A stretch of DNA of 64,000 bases from Lecanicillium sp. G3 (Eukaryota; Ascomycota; Sordariomycetes; Hypocreales; Cordycipitaceae): assembly GCA_037575805.1 (NCBI GenBank), contig JAZHPD010000031.1, positions 310,001 to 374,000 on the forward strand, given 5' to 3'. Shown here in pieces: positions 49,984 to 60,060 of the stretch. The notes under the pieces are model-generated. The model was not told the DNA's origin and searched no databases. It saw nothing but the letters and a program-made list of their open reading frames with translations. Positions within the stretch are counted from its first letter, which is position 1; every line of letters starts with the position of its first letter. The translations under genes and the position numbers were made by a program.

Positions 49984-51246
49984 ATGCCCGGCACCACCAC
50001 CACGATGCAGAGCGTCGTCCTCGCCCTCACGAGCTTCAAGTCGCCCATCCTCAGCGCCGTCGTGCCGTGCGGCCTCGCCGCCGTCGCGCTGCAGGCCCTC
50101 GCCGCCGCGCCCTCCGTCGCCGCCCGCTCCGAGCTCTTCTTCGACGTGTCCGGGTCGCTGACGTACCTCGCCGTCGGCGCGCTGAGCCTGTACCTGCCGT
50201 CGTTGCGGGCGCGCGCGCTCGCCGCGTCGCGGGGCGCGCCGCTGCCGCCGGTCCCGGGCGTCTCGCAGCTGGTCGCGTCGGCGTTTGGCGGCAAGGGCGA
50301 GGCCGCGGCCGCGGCCGCGGTGGGCGGGCGGAACTGGAGGCAGCTGGTGCTCGTGGGGTTGACGATGGTGTGGGCTGCTAGATGTACGGGTATCCCCCCC
50401 CCCAAGAGCCTAGATGAGAGACGAGAAAGCTAACCGAAAGAGCAAAGTGGGATCGTACCTCTTCTCGCGCGTCGTCGGCCAGGGCCACGACTCGCGCTTC
50501 GACAAGATCCGCGACAAGCCCGTCCGCTTCGCGGGCGTCTTCCTCCTCCAGGCCGTGTGGGTGACGGTCCCGATGGTTCCCGTCTTCGCGCTCGGCGCCG
50601 CGCCCGCGGCCTCCGTCGCCGCCGCCCTCCCGCGCCTCGCCGCCACCGACGTCCTGGGTCTCTCGCTCTGGGCCACGGGCTTCTTCTTCGAGACGGTGGC
50701 GGATTACCAGAGGAGCCGGTGGTCGAAGCAGAAGAAGCTCAAACTGCACGACGAGGACTTCATGACGAGCGGTTTGTTCAGCGTCAGGTTAGTAGTGCTT
50801 GCCCAATCCTCCATGCGTTCGTTTCCTCTTTCCATTGAGTTGGAGGAGCTCGATGATATGCAAATATCTGGGCTTTTTGCAGTCAGAATGAAGATATGAA
50901 ACACAGCACTGTAAATACAATTTGGGAGAATTCAAAGCTAACAGCTATCTGTAGCCGCTTCCCGCACTACTTTGGCGAAATCTCCATGTGGACGGGCATC
51001 GCCACCGTCGCGGCCGGCGTCCTCGCGCGCAAACCCGTGCAGCTCGCCCTCGGCTGGACCAGCCCCGTCGGCGTGCTGGCCACGACGGCCGTGTGCTACC
51101 TCTCGCCGCTCTTCAGCGGCTTCCTCCTGACGCGCCTGACGGGCATCCCGCTGAGCGAGCGCAAGTACGACGAGCGCTTCGGCAACCGCAAGGACTACCA
51201 GAAGTGGCGCAACTCGACGCCGCGACTGGTGCCCAAGCTGTGGTAA
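49984..51246 (+). CDS. DUF1295 multi-pass membrane protein (steroid 5-alpha-reductase-like)
   Basis: The coding join is 49984-50383, 50448-50787, 50955-51246, giving 343 residues. Introns of 64 and 167 nt have GT-AG ends; the second has a GCTAAC branch site just before GTAG. Splicing rebuilds AARLGSYLFSRV and FSVSRFPHYFGE, both typical of DUF1295. Several hydrophobic helices are visible, and the C-terminus has SERKYDERFGN then DYQKWRNSTPRLVPK. The family resembles steroid 5-alpha-reductase and isoprenylcysteine methyltransferase folds, so a membrane NADPH-dependent reductase acting on a lipid is possible, but no substrate can be assigned. Exon 1 is very GC-rich and encodes an Ala run (GCGGCCGCGG repeats near 50306-50322). 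The ATG is the first in frame, in ACAATG context. The gene converges on FBP1. Confidence 0.9.
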
Positions 51247-51754
51247 GCAGCAGGATATGAGAGACTGTATAACGCGGTGTAGGATGTGGAAAAGAAGGGG
51301 GCGAATCGCCGTACATCATTTACTTGTAAATAAGCACTCCTATCTCAATATATACCTAAAGTGTACCCCTATCTCAAGATGTATCACCCATTTTCCAAGC
51401 CAGTCCCTGAAAAGTAAAAAGAACATCCAGTTAAAGGAAAGCGGCATGTAATCAACGGAGATCCTTGAGTTTTTGCCAGGCCTGGTTTGCATAACGCCAA
51501 GGTCTACGGCTTCACTTGCAATGCTAATGAAACTTGAATATCGTACGTTGTATGCTCATTTCCGTCCTGCTATTCAGACGCCATTATAACCGTTATATAT
51601 GATAAGTTTTTAAGTAGCCACTATCCGCCCAAGTACCGGCATTGCAGCATTTCCCGTCAGGAGTGTTGTGTAGTGCGTTGTGGTTGTAGAGTCGTAGATT
51701 TGCGTGTTGTGCGCGTCTGTTTGGGGTTGTTTGGGTTGGGTTTGTATTGCTGAA
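51247..51754. other. convergent intergenic region, DUF1295 gene / FBP1
   Basis: About 500 bp of AT-rich 3' flanks facing each other. It should contain the poly(A) sites of both genes; I see no other feature. Confidence 0.8.
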
Positions 51755-52896
51755 TTATTTGTGGAAAGTCTTGACCTTCTCCATCTCGTCGTAGCTACCC
51801 ATGAAGATACCGGCGCGGTCGTGGATGTGCTCGGGAACAACATCGAGCATGCGGCGCATCTTGCTGTCGACGGCCTGGCCACCGGCTGCGAGATTGTTAG
51901 TATAGATGTCTATGATATAGGGTTGCTCCAATTTTATGATGCAATGTTCTGCGAAGCTTACCGTTCTCGAAAACCATGGCCATGGGGGCGCACTCGTACA
52001 GGATACGGAGCTTGCCCTTGGGGCTCTTCTTGTCGGCGGGGTAGGCAAAGATGCCTCCGTAGAGGAGGGTACGGTAGGCATCGGCAACCATGGAACCGAT
52101 GTAGCGGGAGCTGTAGGGCTTGCCGTTCTCCTGGGCCTCCTTGAGGGAGTTGAAGTAGTCGATGGTGGGCTTCTCCCAGTAGAGCGAGTTACCCTCGTTG
52201 ACGGAGTAGATGGCGCGGGTCTTAGGCATCTGCATGTTGGGGTGGGTGAGGATGAACTCGCCGATGCCGTTGTCGAGGGTGAAGCCGTTGACGGTGGAGC
52301 CCTTCATGGTGAGGACGAGCTGGGAAGAGGCGCCGTACATAGTGAAGCCGGCGGCGACGAGCTCGGAGCCGGGCTTGAGGATGTCGGCCTTGGAGCCCTT
52401 GGAGCCCTCGGGCAGCTTGTGGATGGCGAAGATGGTGCCGACGGAGACACCGGCGTCGAGGTTGGAAGAGCCGTCGATGGGGTCGCAGGCGACGGCGTAG
52501 CGGGCTCCCGTGGCGTTGCTGAAGTAGATGATGTCCTCTTCCTCCTCGGAGACGAGCATAGCGCACTTGTTGGAGGAGCGCATGGCCTCGATGAAGAGGT
52601 CGTTGGAGATGACGTCGAGCTTCTTCTGGTCGTCGCCGGTGGTGTTGGAGGAGCCAGCCAGGCCGGTGAGGTTGACGAGGGTGGCGCGGCGGATGTAGTA
52701 GGCGATGGACTTGAAGGAGAACTGGAGGGCGTGGCAGAGGAGGCTGAGGACATGTTAGAGGTTTCTCACAGCTTCCTGGGAGGTTTACTCACGTAAAGTC
52801 ACCGCTGGCCTCGGGGTGCTTGGACTGCTCCTCGTTGAGGAAGCGAGTCAGGGTGACAATGTGGGTGTTGATCTTTTCGGTCTCGCTCTGCGACAT
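51755..52896 (-). CDS. fbp1: fructose-1,6-bisphosphatase
   Basis: This cytosolic enzyme hydrolyses fructose 1,6-bisphosphate to fructose 6-phosphate, the committed step of gluconeogenesis. Exons on the minus strand are 52793-52896, 51962-52743 and 51755-51885, giving 338 residues, the usual family length. Introns are 49 and 76 nt, GTGAGT/CAG and GTAAGC/GCAG. Splicing rebuilds the highly conserved VFENAGGQAV. The metal and catalytic site is present: EEEE near 101-104 and DPIDGSS at 122-128. The C-terminal VVPEHIHDRAGIFMGS block is intact. The start gives MSQSETEKINTHIVTLTRFL, the expected fungal N-terminus. The leader is strongly pyrimidine-rich. A CreA-type GCGGGG and CCAAT words lie 190-330 bp upstream, fitting the glucose repression known for this gene in fungi. 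Confidence 0.98.
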
Positions 52897-53101
52897 GATG
52901 GCGGTGTTGAGAAGGTTACTTTGTGGGAGAAGGGAAGGGAAGAGGGATGCAGGAAGATGGGAAGATAGGTTAAGAGTTTTTGTGTTATGGGAAAGAAAGG
53001 AAAAGAAGAGAGGTCCCACGATGCGGACTGTGAGAGGAGAACGGTTTATCGCGTATTCTCGGGATGCAAAGCCCGAAAAATGATTGGGGCCGGTCGGGAT
53101 G

Positions 53102-53107
53102 GCGGGG
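53102..53107 (+). promoter_or_regulatory. candidate CreA site upstream of FBP1
   Basis: GCGGGG fits the SYGGRG consensus of the carbon catabolite repressor CreA and lies about 205 bp upstream of the FBP1 ATG. The consensus is short and degenerate, so a single match is weak evidence. Confidence 0.3.
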
Positions 53108-53843
53108 GAGGGGCAAAGAGCGTGTAGGAGGGGGAAAGACTGTTTTTGGTCAAGGCACGCTTGGACGGGCCAGAGAGCGAGTAGTTACGGGAAATTGGAA
53201 TTGAGGGAACTGTATCTACAAAAATGATTGGGCTACAATGCTAGTTTTAAAATTTTGGATGAAATTTTTTACATGCAATTGCATTGATGCTTTTTGGCTG
53301 ACCGTTCTTCCGGCTCGTCGCGGAGGGAGCTCTGGATCGATTACCACATCATTACCTGTATGAATTGGCAGCAGTAACAGCAGCAGCCAGCAGCACAGCA
53401 ACAGCTTGCTTGGGTTGGGCAGCGCGGCCAGCTCTCCACTTCATGCCCGCAACGGCCCAGGCCACAGAAGCAAGCGGCTATCCGAGGCTTGGTGGGCTTG
53501 AGCTGCTTGGCTTGGCCTCTTTTTGCTTGGGAGCTCCCCCTGTGGTACGTGAAGCTTGGGGCATTTTAGGGGGGGAGAGGGGCGCGGGGCCGCTCCTCCT
53601 GCACCACCCGCAGAGAACTGCCACGCCGCTGCAAGAGGATTTTCCGGAATGGGCGGCGTGGTCACGCGAGGGGTTGGATTTGCGCAGAAACGGGGGGCGG
53701 GCGGGCGGGCAAAAGACCAGACGAGAGCGGTGATTGTTTTTTTAGTGAGCGGGCTCGTTGCGAGGTGAAGCACGGGATGGGTGGGAGAGATGGGAGTTTG
53801 CGCGGCGCAATACTTCTGTCAGCGCACGAAGGGATAACAAGGG

Positions 53844-53860
53844 CAGAGAGAGAGAGAGAG
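53844..53860. repeat. GA dinucleotide repeat
   Basis: Eight AG units in the FBP1/PEX11 shared upstream region. Confidence 0.9.
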
Positions 53861-54274
53861 CTCTGGGTAGTTAACTAAGTTGATTGACCAAGCAGGTAAA
53901 ACTGGTGTGCCTCGGAATACCCCGGAGACAGGGAGCCATGGAACCAGTATGAGCAGCGCAAGGTATCTGGACAACCTTGGGGGCTATCGTCCACCCGGGT
54001 CTGATGAAGATTGAGGCAACCGGTATCAATCGATTGCACAAAGAGAAAATCAATTGGAACTGCATGCTGGCCCCTCTCTATCTTTAAGTAACCGGTCAGC
54101 AGTAGCATATCTGCTTTACCTTTGCATCTCTCGTCACTGGCCTCTATAACCGCACTTCACATGTGCCAAAAAACCACACCCGGTGCAATACCTGCTTGTG
54201 AATTATGGATTACAATGCAACCACGTGCAAGTCTTCAAGACATCAATTGTCCAATACAATTTTTCGCCGATTTA

Positions 54275-54292
54275 TTTTTTTTTTTTTTTTTT
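54275..54292. repeat. T18 homopolymer
   Basis: Eighteen T residues in the FBP1/PEX11 shared upstream region. Such runs can disfavour nucleosomes. Confidence 0.9.
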
Positions 54293-55147
54293 GATTGCAT
54301 GTTCTTTCCGATGTGCCCTTCATTTCCCAGCGCCCTGTCATATGGGCAAACGGTACGTACCCCAAAACCGGCGTTTTTCTTTCTCACGTGCATTTTTTCT
54401 CTGCGGTCGCTGCGCTGCGCCGCTGGGCACAGAGGTACAAAGGTACATTGTGAGCGTGCTCCGGCTACCGGACTTTTGAGGTAAATAATACCCCAGACCG
54501 GGGAGCGCCTCTCTCCTTCATCGGCTATACAGCGCAGCGCAACACAGGCATGACGAACCTGCATACCTCGGAGGAGAAGAAAAAGGTTTTTTAAAAAAAA
54601 ATACTACAGAATAAATATGTCCTTCTGATCAATAAGAATCTATCCATCTCCTGTAGAGACTTGCAAAAAATACACGCCAAGCTAAATACCAACACATACA
54701 TGTCCCTTCTTAGTAAAACAGCTTACGGCCTGCTCCGCCGTGTGCATCATCCTTAGCACCCAAAGGTGCGCTTCCTCCACCGGCCGCCAGCAAGCTGGCG
54801 AGGTAGCCTTTCGGCCTCGATATTTTGTGGGGGGTGGACCTCGGCATGTGCGCGCGTTTCCCGTCGACATTTCTTCCCGCCCTCTCGTCATCTTTTCCCT
54901 TTTATTTTTTTATCCAACGTCAGCCTCTTGACATTCATACAACCATCGCGACTCTTCTTCATCCCATTCCCCCGGCTCTCTCCAATCTTGATCCCTTCGA
55001 TCAACCACCGCATCAACTTCGACCAGCGCGTACCCGCAGCGCCCGCCCCCGCCGCCTGAAGCTACCATCTCCAACAGCTTCACTTTCTCTCCCTACTGCA
55101 TAAACCGGAAACACAAAAAACGCCTCACGACAAAACCCATCACCACC

Positions 55148-55921
55148 ATGGTCGCCGACGCCCTCGTCTACCACCCCTCGGTGGCCCACTACCTCCGCTT
55201 CGTCGCCACCACCGTCGGCCGCGACAAGCTCCTCCGCACCCTCCAGTACTTTGCCCGCTTCTACTCGTGGTACCTGCTCCGCACCAACGGCACCGCCGAC
55301 CAGATGCAGCCCTGGAACGCCATCAAGAAGCAGTTCGGCCTCGCCCGCAAGATCCTCCGCGTCGGCAAGAACGTCGAGCACCTCAAGAGCGCCGCCGTCG
55401 CCGCCGACGCCAAGGGCATGGACCCGTTCCTCCAGTACGCCGCCGTCGGCAGGCAGCTCGGCTACGCCACCTACCTCACCTTTGACGCCCTCGCGCTGCC
55501 CGACACCCTGGGCATGCGCAAGAACGCCAACCAGAAGAACCTCACCACCAACGCCTCGCGCGCCTGGGCCGTCGGCCTGCTGTTCAGCATCGCGTCGCAG
55601 CTCTACACCCTGTACCGCCTGCGCGAGCGCGAGGCCAAGCTCGACCGCAAGGACGGCGAGGGCGTCGTCGAGAGCAAGCGCATCAAGATGTACGTATAAA
55701 AAAGAATCCCGTCAGCCGCTCACTTCTCTGTACATGATTGCTAACCACCCCCCCGCAGCGAGAGAGCCGCCAGCCAGCTCCAGCTCCTCTCGGATATCTG
55801 CGACCTGAGCTCCCCCGCCTCCGCCCTCGGCTGGGTCGGCCTCGACGACGGCATCGTCGGTCTCGCCGGTACCACCTCCTCGCTGATCGGCATCTACAAC
55901 CAGTGGCGCAAGACGGCCTAG
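55148..55921 (+). CDS. pex11: peroxin-11, peroxisome membrane elongation factor
   Basis: PEX11 is a peroxisomal membrane protein that elongates the membrane before division and is induced on fatty acids. The coding join is 55148-55689 and 55759-55921, giving 234 residues, the usual family length. The 69-nt intron has GTACGT and GCAG ends, and its removal restores RIKIERAASQLQLLSDICDL. Family features include the N-terminal LLRTLQYFARFYSWYL helix and the basic region FGLARKILRVGKNVEHLK. The C-terminal GLAGTTSSLIGIYNQWRKTA contains a glycine-rich hydrophobic segment. The start is in CACCATGG context after a long C/T-rich leader. The gene is divergent from FBP1 and converges on the SR protein gene. 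Confidence 0.96.
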
Positions 55922-56826
55922 TTGACAGGCCCGTCCGTCCCGGTCTGCTCACGACCAACGCACTGCACCGCTGCCCGCGCTGCCTCACTCATACCTGTTG
56001 GGTCCCAGCCACGGAAATCTTCGATATCCGCAACGTCCAAACCTTACGTGTATCAACAATTACTTCCTCACAACCACCTACCGCTTCTACCTGCCAGGCG
56101 CACGAGTGAACTTCTCCCACCCGACGGTTCGCTAGGCTACTGCTGCTTGCTGCCCTCTGCGTGTTATGGACTGCAGGGGGCACGCCGATATGTTTACAAT
56201 GTCCCAATTCTTTCTCATGTTTAATTTTGTCACGGCACGCGCATTTATTCAATTTTTATCAAGATCTCGCAATAGTTATTCGAGGATAAAAAAGATATTC
56301 CAATAAAAAAAAAACCCATCAGATGACACGCATATTCTCACACTGACTTGTAAATCACGTCGTTGCGTCTTAAAAATCATCTCAAATACAACAACTTGCG
56401 TAAGATACTGAGAATAAATAGACATAGCATACATCAGTCTTGGGGTTTTCTATGCCTATATATGCAACCGGCGCACTCGATCAAAAAAACAGGCTCGCCG
56501 CTAAATGGTAGGTAGATATGAACAAATTGGCGTGCTGTGTCGCTTACATACGCCCACCACTCTGCGCGCCCTCGCACTCGCACTATACTCACCCGCACGT
56601 CATTTCACTCGTCGCTCGATTTTCGCATTCTGGTTGTCCCTCTCGGGGTTCGTCGCGGTATCGCGCTGCAAGACATCTATCATACTCTTTGGTCAAGGAC
56701 GATTCCCATAAACGGTCAAAAACGCCACCCAGATACATCGAGTATAACGAAACAGCAACTGGGACCTTCCTTGGACACGACAAGGGAACAAGACTCGGGA
56801 GTGAACCACGACACAAGAAAAGGCAT
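55922..56826. other. convergent intergenic region, PEX11 / SR protein gene
   Basis: About 900 bp of 3' flanks, AT-rich around 56200-56500 with several AATAAA-like words. It should contain both poly(A) sites. No additional gene was seen. Confidence 0.8.
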
Positions 56827-58513
56827 TTACCAGTAGCGTCCACCGCGGTCATAGTCCCGGCCGTAGCCTCCCTCCCTAGGGTAAGGCGGCGGGCCATCGC
56901 GCGGCGGGAAGTCTCTGGGTGGTGGCGGGCGGTCATACGGGCGCCCGCCGTAGGGGCCCGGCGGCGGCGGCGGCGGGTAGTCGCGACGGTAAGGTTCGTC
57001 GTAGTGAGCGCGGGGTCCAGGAGGCGGGACGGGGTAGTCGTCCATCGGTCGGCGGGGCGGCGAGTGGTATCTGGGTCTGTCGTCGTAATAGTCACGACGG
57101 GGGCTACGCTCTCTGTATCCGTACGGCGGCTCGTCTCGGCGCGGGCTATATCCTCGCGGAGGCGGGCCGCGGCGGTCGTAGTCATCGAACGGCGGCATGT
57201 TGTACGGTCGGCGACCGGGGGAGCGGGAGCGCCCGCGCTGTCGGCTGGGGACTTCGGCTTGCGTCTGCTACATGTCAGAACGAGTCACCTCGCTCGTCAC
57301 GGCAAATCACTTACGTCAACAATGCACTGCACAACCTTGCCCTTGAACTCGCATCCGTCGAGCTTCTCTACGGCAGTGCGCAAGTCGGCAGCATTTTCAT
57401 ATTCAACAAACCTGACAAGTTAGCGGGCGCCTTGGATATCCGCGGTATAGGTCGAGTCGTACCCTCTACCAGAGTCGCGTGTCGTCTCCGAGTACACCAC
57501 ATCGAGGCCCGCTTGGCGAGCAAAGTCCTTGAGGTCCTATATCCAGAGTCCATGTAAGTTGCTGGCCAGTTGATGCAAGAAAAGTTTCGAACAAAGGAGT
57601 CATCCGCGACAAAGTAAAGCCCAGTCCGAGGAATAGGCGCAAAGCGAACCATGGGATGGAAACTACGGCAGGGTACAATCAAGCGATGGCAGCCGGGCAG
57701 TCCTAGCGAACGCGGGGGGGCGTCGTCCTCGATGGTACCGCGTTCTGGCCGTCCAAAGGCTCAGGAGCCAGGTATTCGTGATATCATGCGGGGGGAAATG
57801 CAAGTCCATGAGGTCCTGGGATGGATGGGGCTGCGAACAGTGGGAAGAGAGGTGAGAGACAGACCTGCCAGCTGGTTTCGTTGGGAAGTCCAGTTATCGT
57901 CATTCGGTGGATGGTTCGTCGGGGCCGGGGAGGGCCTCGCTCATGGTGGCCGCCGCCGCCGCCGCCATAGCCGCCAGGAGGGTCACGGGGACGAGGGCCG
58001 CGCGCAAACTGGACGGTGAGTCGAGTTCCTTTGAAGTCGGATCCGTCTGGGGGAGAAATGTTAGTCGGCCGGCCAGGAGTAGAGGCAAAGTCGTCGCAAA
58101 GGTTGTCCACATACGGAAAGCTGGTTGAGGGAAAAACAAAGTGTCCATGTTAGCTGAAAACGTGCCGGTAGAGAGGTTGGGCAGAGCGCTCGGTGCCGGC
58201 GCAGCCGTCTGCTTCATTTCTGTAGTCGGACAGGCGTCACTAACCAGGAACGACGTCGCGGGCATCCATGGGATCCTTGTATTCGATGAAGCCAAAGCCG
58301 TTCATCAGCTTGACCTCTGTGATTTCTCCGGTGCCATGCGTGGCAAAGTGCGCCTCAATCTCGGCCTTGGTAGCTGCAGTGCGGGCGATCGTGTCAGTAG
58401 ATGGGGACCCAGGAGATGCCTCGGTGGACGAAGCGGTTGAAGAAGAGAGAGGAAGATGGACCATTTGAGGGGAGGTTCCCCAGGTAGAGCCGGGTGTTGG
58501 AAACCTCGGTCAT
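56827..58513 (-). CDS. SR-type splicing factor with RRM, pseudo-RRM and Pro/Gly/Arg-rich tail
   Basis: This nuclear pre-mRNA splicing regulator is of the SRSF1/Srp2 type. Proposed minus-strand exons are 58462-58513, 58245-58373, 58115-58120, 57865-58046, 57463-57536, 57315-57411 and 56827-57264, giving 325 residues. RRM1 spans residues about 7-76, with LYLGNL and NGFGFIEY as RNP2 and RNP1. A Gly-rich linker follows. The second RRM carries SWQDLKD at 121-127, the invariant heptapeptide of SR-protein pseudo-RRMs, and GFVEYE. The tail is rich in PPP, RDY, RGG-like and SPRR motifs instead of a long RS repeat. Exon 3 would be a 6-nt microexon giving VVPAFHGSDF, the form I expect for this family; skipping it keeps frame (VVPDGSDF). 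Donors of introns 1 and 4 (GTCCAT, GTCTGT) are weak. The ATG is the first, in MTEVSNTRLYLGNL context. Confidence 0.92.
58115..58120 (-). other. predicted 6-nt microexon of the SR protein gene
   Basis: On the minus strand a pyrimidine-rich run ends in AACCAG, then CTTTCC, then GTATGT. Branch-like GCTAAC precedes it and GACTAAC precedes the next acceptor. With split codons it adds Ala-Phe and turns the next Asp into His, rebuilding VVPAFHGSDF. Flanking introns would be 124 and 68 nt. Splice signals are seen in the sequence; actual use is inferred. Confidence 0.8.
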
Positions 58514-60060
58514 GATGCTGGGATATCGGGCGAGCCTCGATTTCTCGCTGCGAAGTTGTCGTATCCGGTTGGGTAGGGCTCGAAGGAGGAGGATTCGGCG
58601 ACCAAATACCAGGAAAGATGGAAGGAAGAGAAGGAGGCCGGAGATCCGATGGCTTGGGCCAGGAGGGTAGAGAGAAGAAAAAGGATGAAAACAAAAGGTC
58701 CGAAGCTCCAGATGGAATATATTGTCCGGGGGGCGTTGCGGCAGCACGCGCGGGAGAGGAGAAAGGAGGGGGAAGTTTATGCACGTCTGAGCAAGGGGTG
58801 GGCGGAAATGCAGAGGAGATGGTTGGCTGGGAGCGGTGCAGTAGTGGTTGGTAATGGTGGTGTGCGTATGTATGATGTGTGTGTGAGAGAGAGAGAGAGT
58901 CCTGCGCTGCACCGAGCTGAGCTGTTGGAGGCGCAAGGTGTGCAGCAGGCAGAAGATGGGCTGATGCAGAGCGCGAATGCAGCAAGTGAGGAGAAAAGAT
59001 GGCCCAGGGCGAGGAGGACCAAGATGAGGAGAAAGGCGAAAAGATGGCCGTCCAACGCCCGCCCAAGCTCAGGCACTAACTAACTAAAAGGTTGAGTGAG
59101 GGTCGCACTGAGCACTCCAGCGACAACGCCGCTAACGGAGCCCTCCACCCTTCCCCCTCCAGCGCGCGCCCCCGGAACAGCGCACGCGGATGGCGCTGCA
59201 ACCCACTGAAGCTACCATGAAGCTAGTTAGCTACTGTGCTGGTGCACCACCTGCCAGGCCGGTACATGGGAGATTGCGCCGTCGGGCACCGAAACCACAA
59301 GTACCTACCGGCGAAATGGCAGCGGAACCCTTTTGTGGAGGCGGGCTCCCGGTTTCCGCTCTGGGTCTCAAAGGTCCACCATTTCCTGGCGGTCGGGAGA
59401 CAAGAAAGACGCAGCAAACACACGCAGCCACGCAGCTTCACCCAACGACTGCCCGCCAGCCTTGTTTCCCGTCCTTCCATTGCGATATCCCGCTTTCAAC
59501 ACCCAAAGCAGTCACACGCCTCACCTCTCTGCTCTCCCGCTACTCAGTTATTCACCTTGCCACGCTACAGATCTTCAAGATCCTCCAGATCGAGCTAGTT
59601 GCCGCCGACTAGTCACCTCTAGCCTCTAGTGCTCTTCTCTCGTATCACAGGCGCTCCCTTTAGTCAGTTGTCAGTCTCCACGCATCACGTTGCTTCTTCT
59701 GCCTTGTCATACTCCCATTCAATGTCATGTATTTCTATGCTCATGTATCATCCATGTACTAGCTCCAGGGGGTATCCATTCCAGCACCGGCTTCGTCTTC
59801 CGCCTCACCGACTTGATCCCGCGAGAATCCACAAACCAAACTCCTCACTGCCGGCTAAGACATGCCCAACCAGGCTCGCATCCTCGCTTGCGCTTTCCCG
59901 TTTTCTTCCCGCGCCCATCACTATACATTGCTATACCTCCTCGTCAAATAATATCGCAATAATCTCGTCCAGTACCGTAAATGCCAAGTGTGCGCTAGCA
60001 GCAAACTCCAGTTAGCCAAGCAATCTCCTCTAGGCATGCATGTATCCATCTCCCTTCAAC
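58514..60060. other. intergenic: SR protein gene upstream DNA and MDM1 3' flank
   Basis: About 1.5 kb. On the SR side, in transcript orientation, it is C/T-rich over 58514-59100, with a GA run at 58884-58899. On the MDM1 side there are C/T-rich stretches but no gene. Open frames here overlap on both strands and lack signatures. Confidence 0.75.

Larger units (their letters stand above)
52897..55147. promoter_or_regulatory. bidirectional upstream region of FBP1 and PEX11
   Basis: About 2.25 kb between divergent genes. Four CCTCGG/CCGAGG hexamers are at 53482-53487, 53910-53915, 54566-54571 and 54839-54844; about one would be expected by chance. This is the FarA/FarB (CTF1) core for fatty-acid-induced genes in ascomycetes. 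A CreA-type GCGGGG is at 53102-53107, and CCAAT words face FBP1 near 53083 and 53224. A GA run is at 53844-53860 and T18 at 54275-54292. The last 250 bp before PEX11 are a C/T-rich leader. Control by these factors is inferred from motifs alone. Confidence 0.5.

Noticed and set aside
51936..52796. 286-codon plus-strand frame opposite FBP1
   Set aside because: It is antisense to highly conserved FBP1 codons; the Gly/Val/Asp-rich composition is the usual shadow of GC-rich third positions.
56518..57423. 301-codon plus-strand frame opposite the SR protein gene
   Set aside because: It is antisense to the Pro/Arg-rich tail, whose sense translation continues the RRM exons with good splice junctions.
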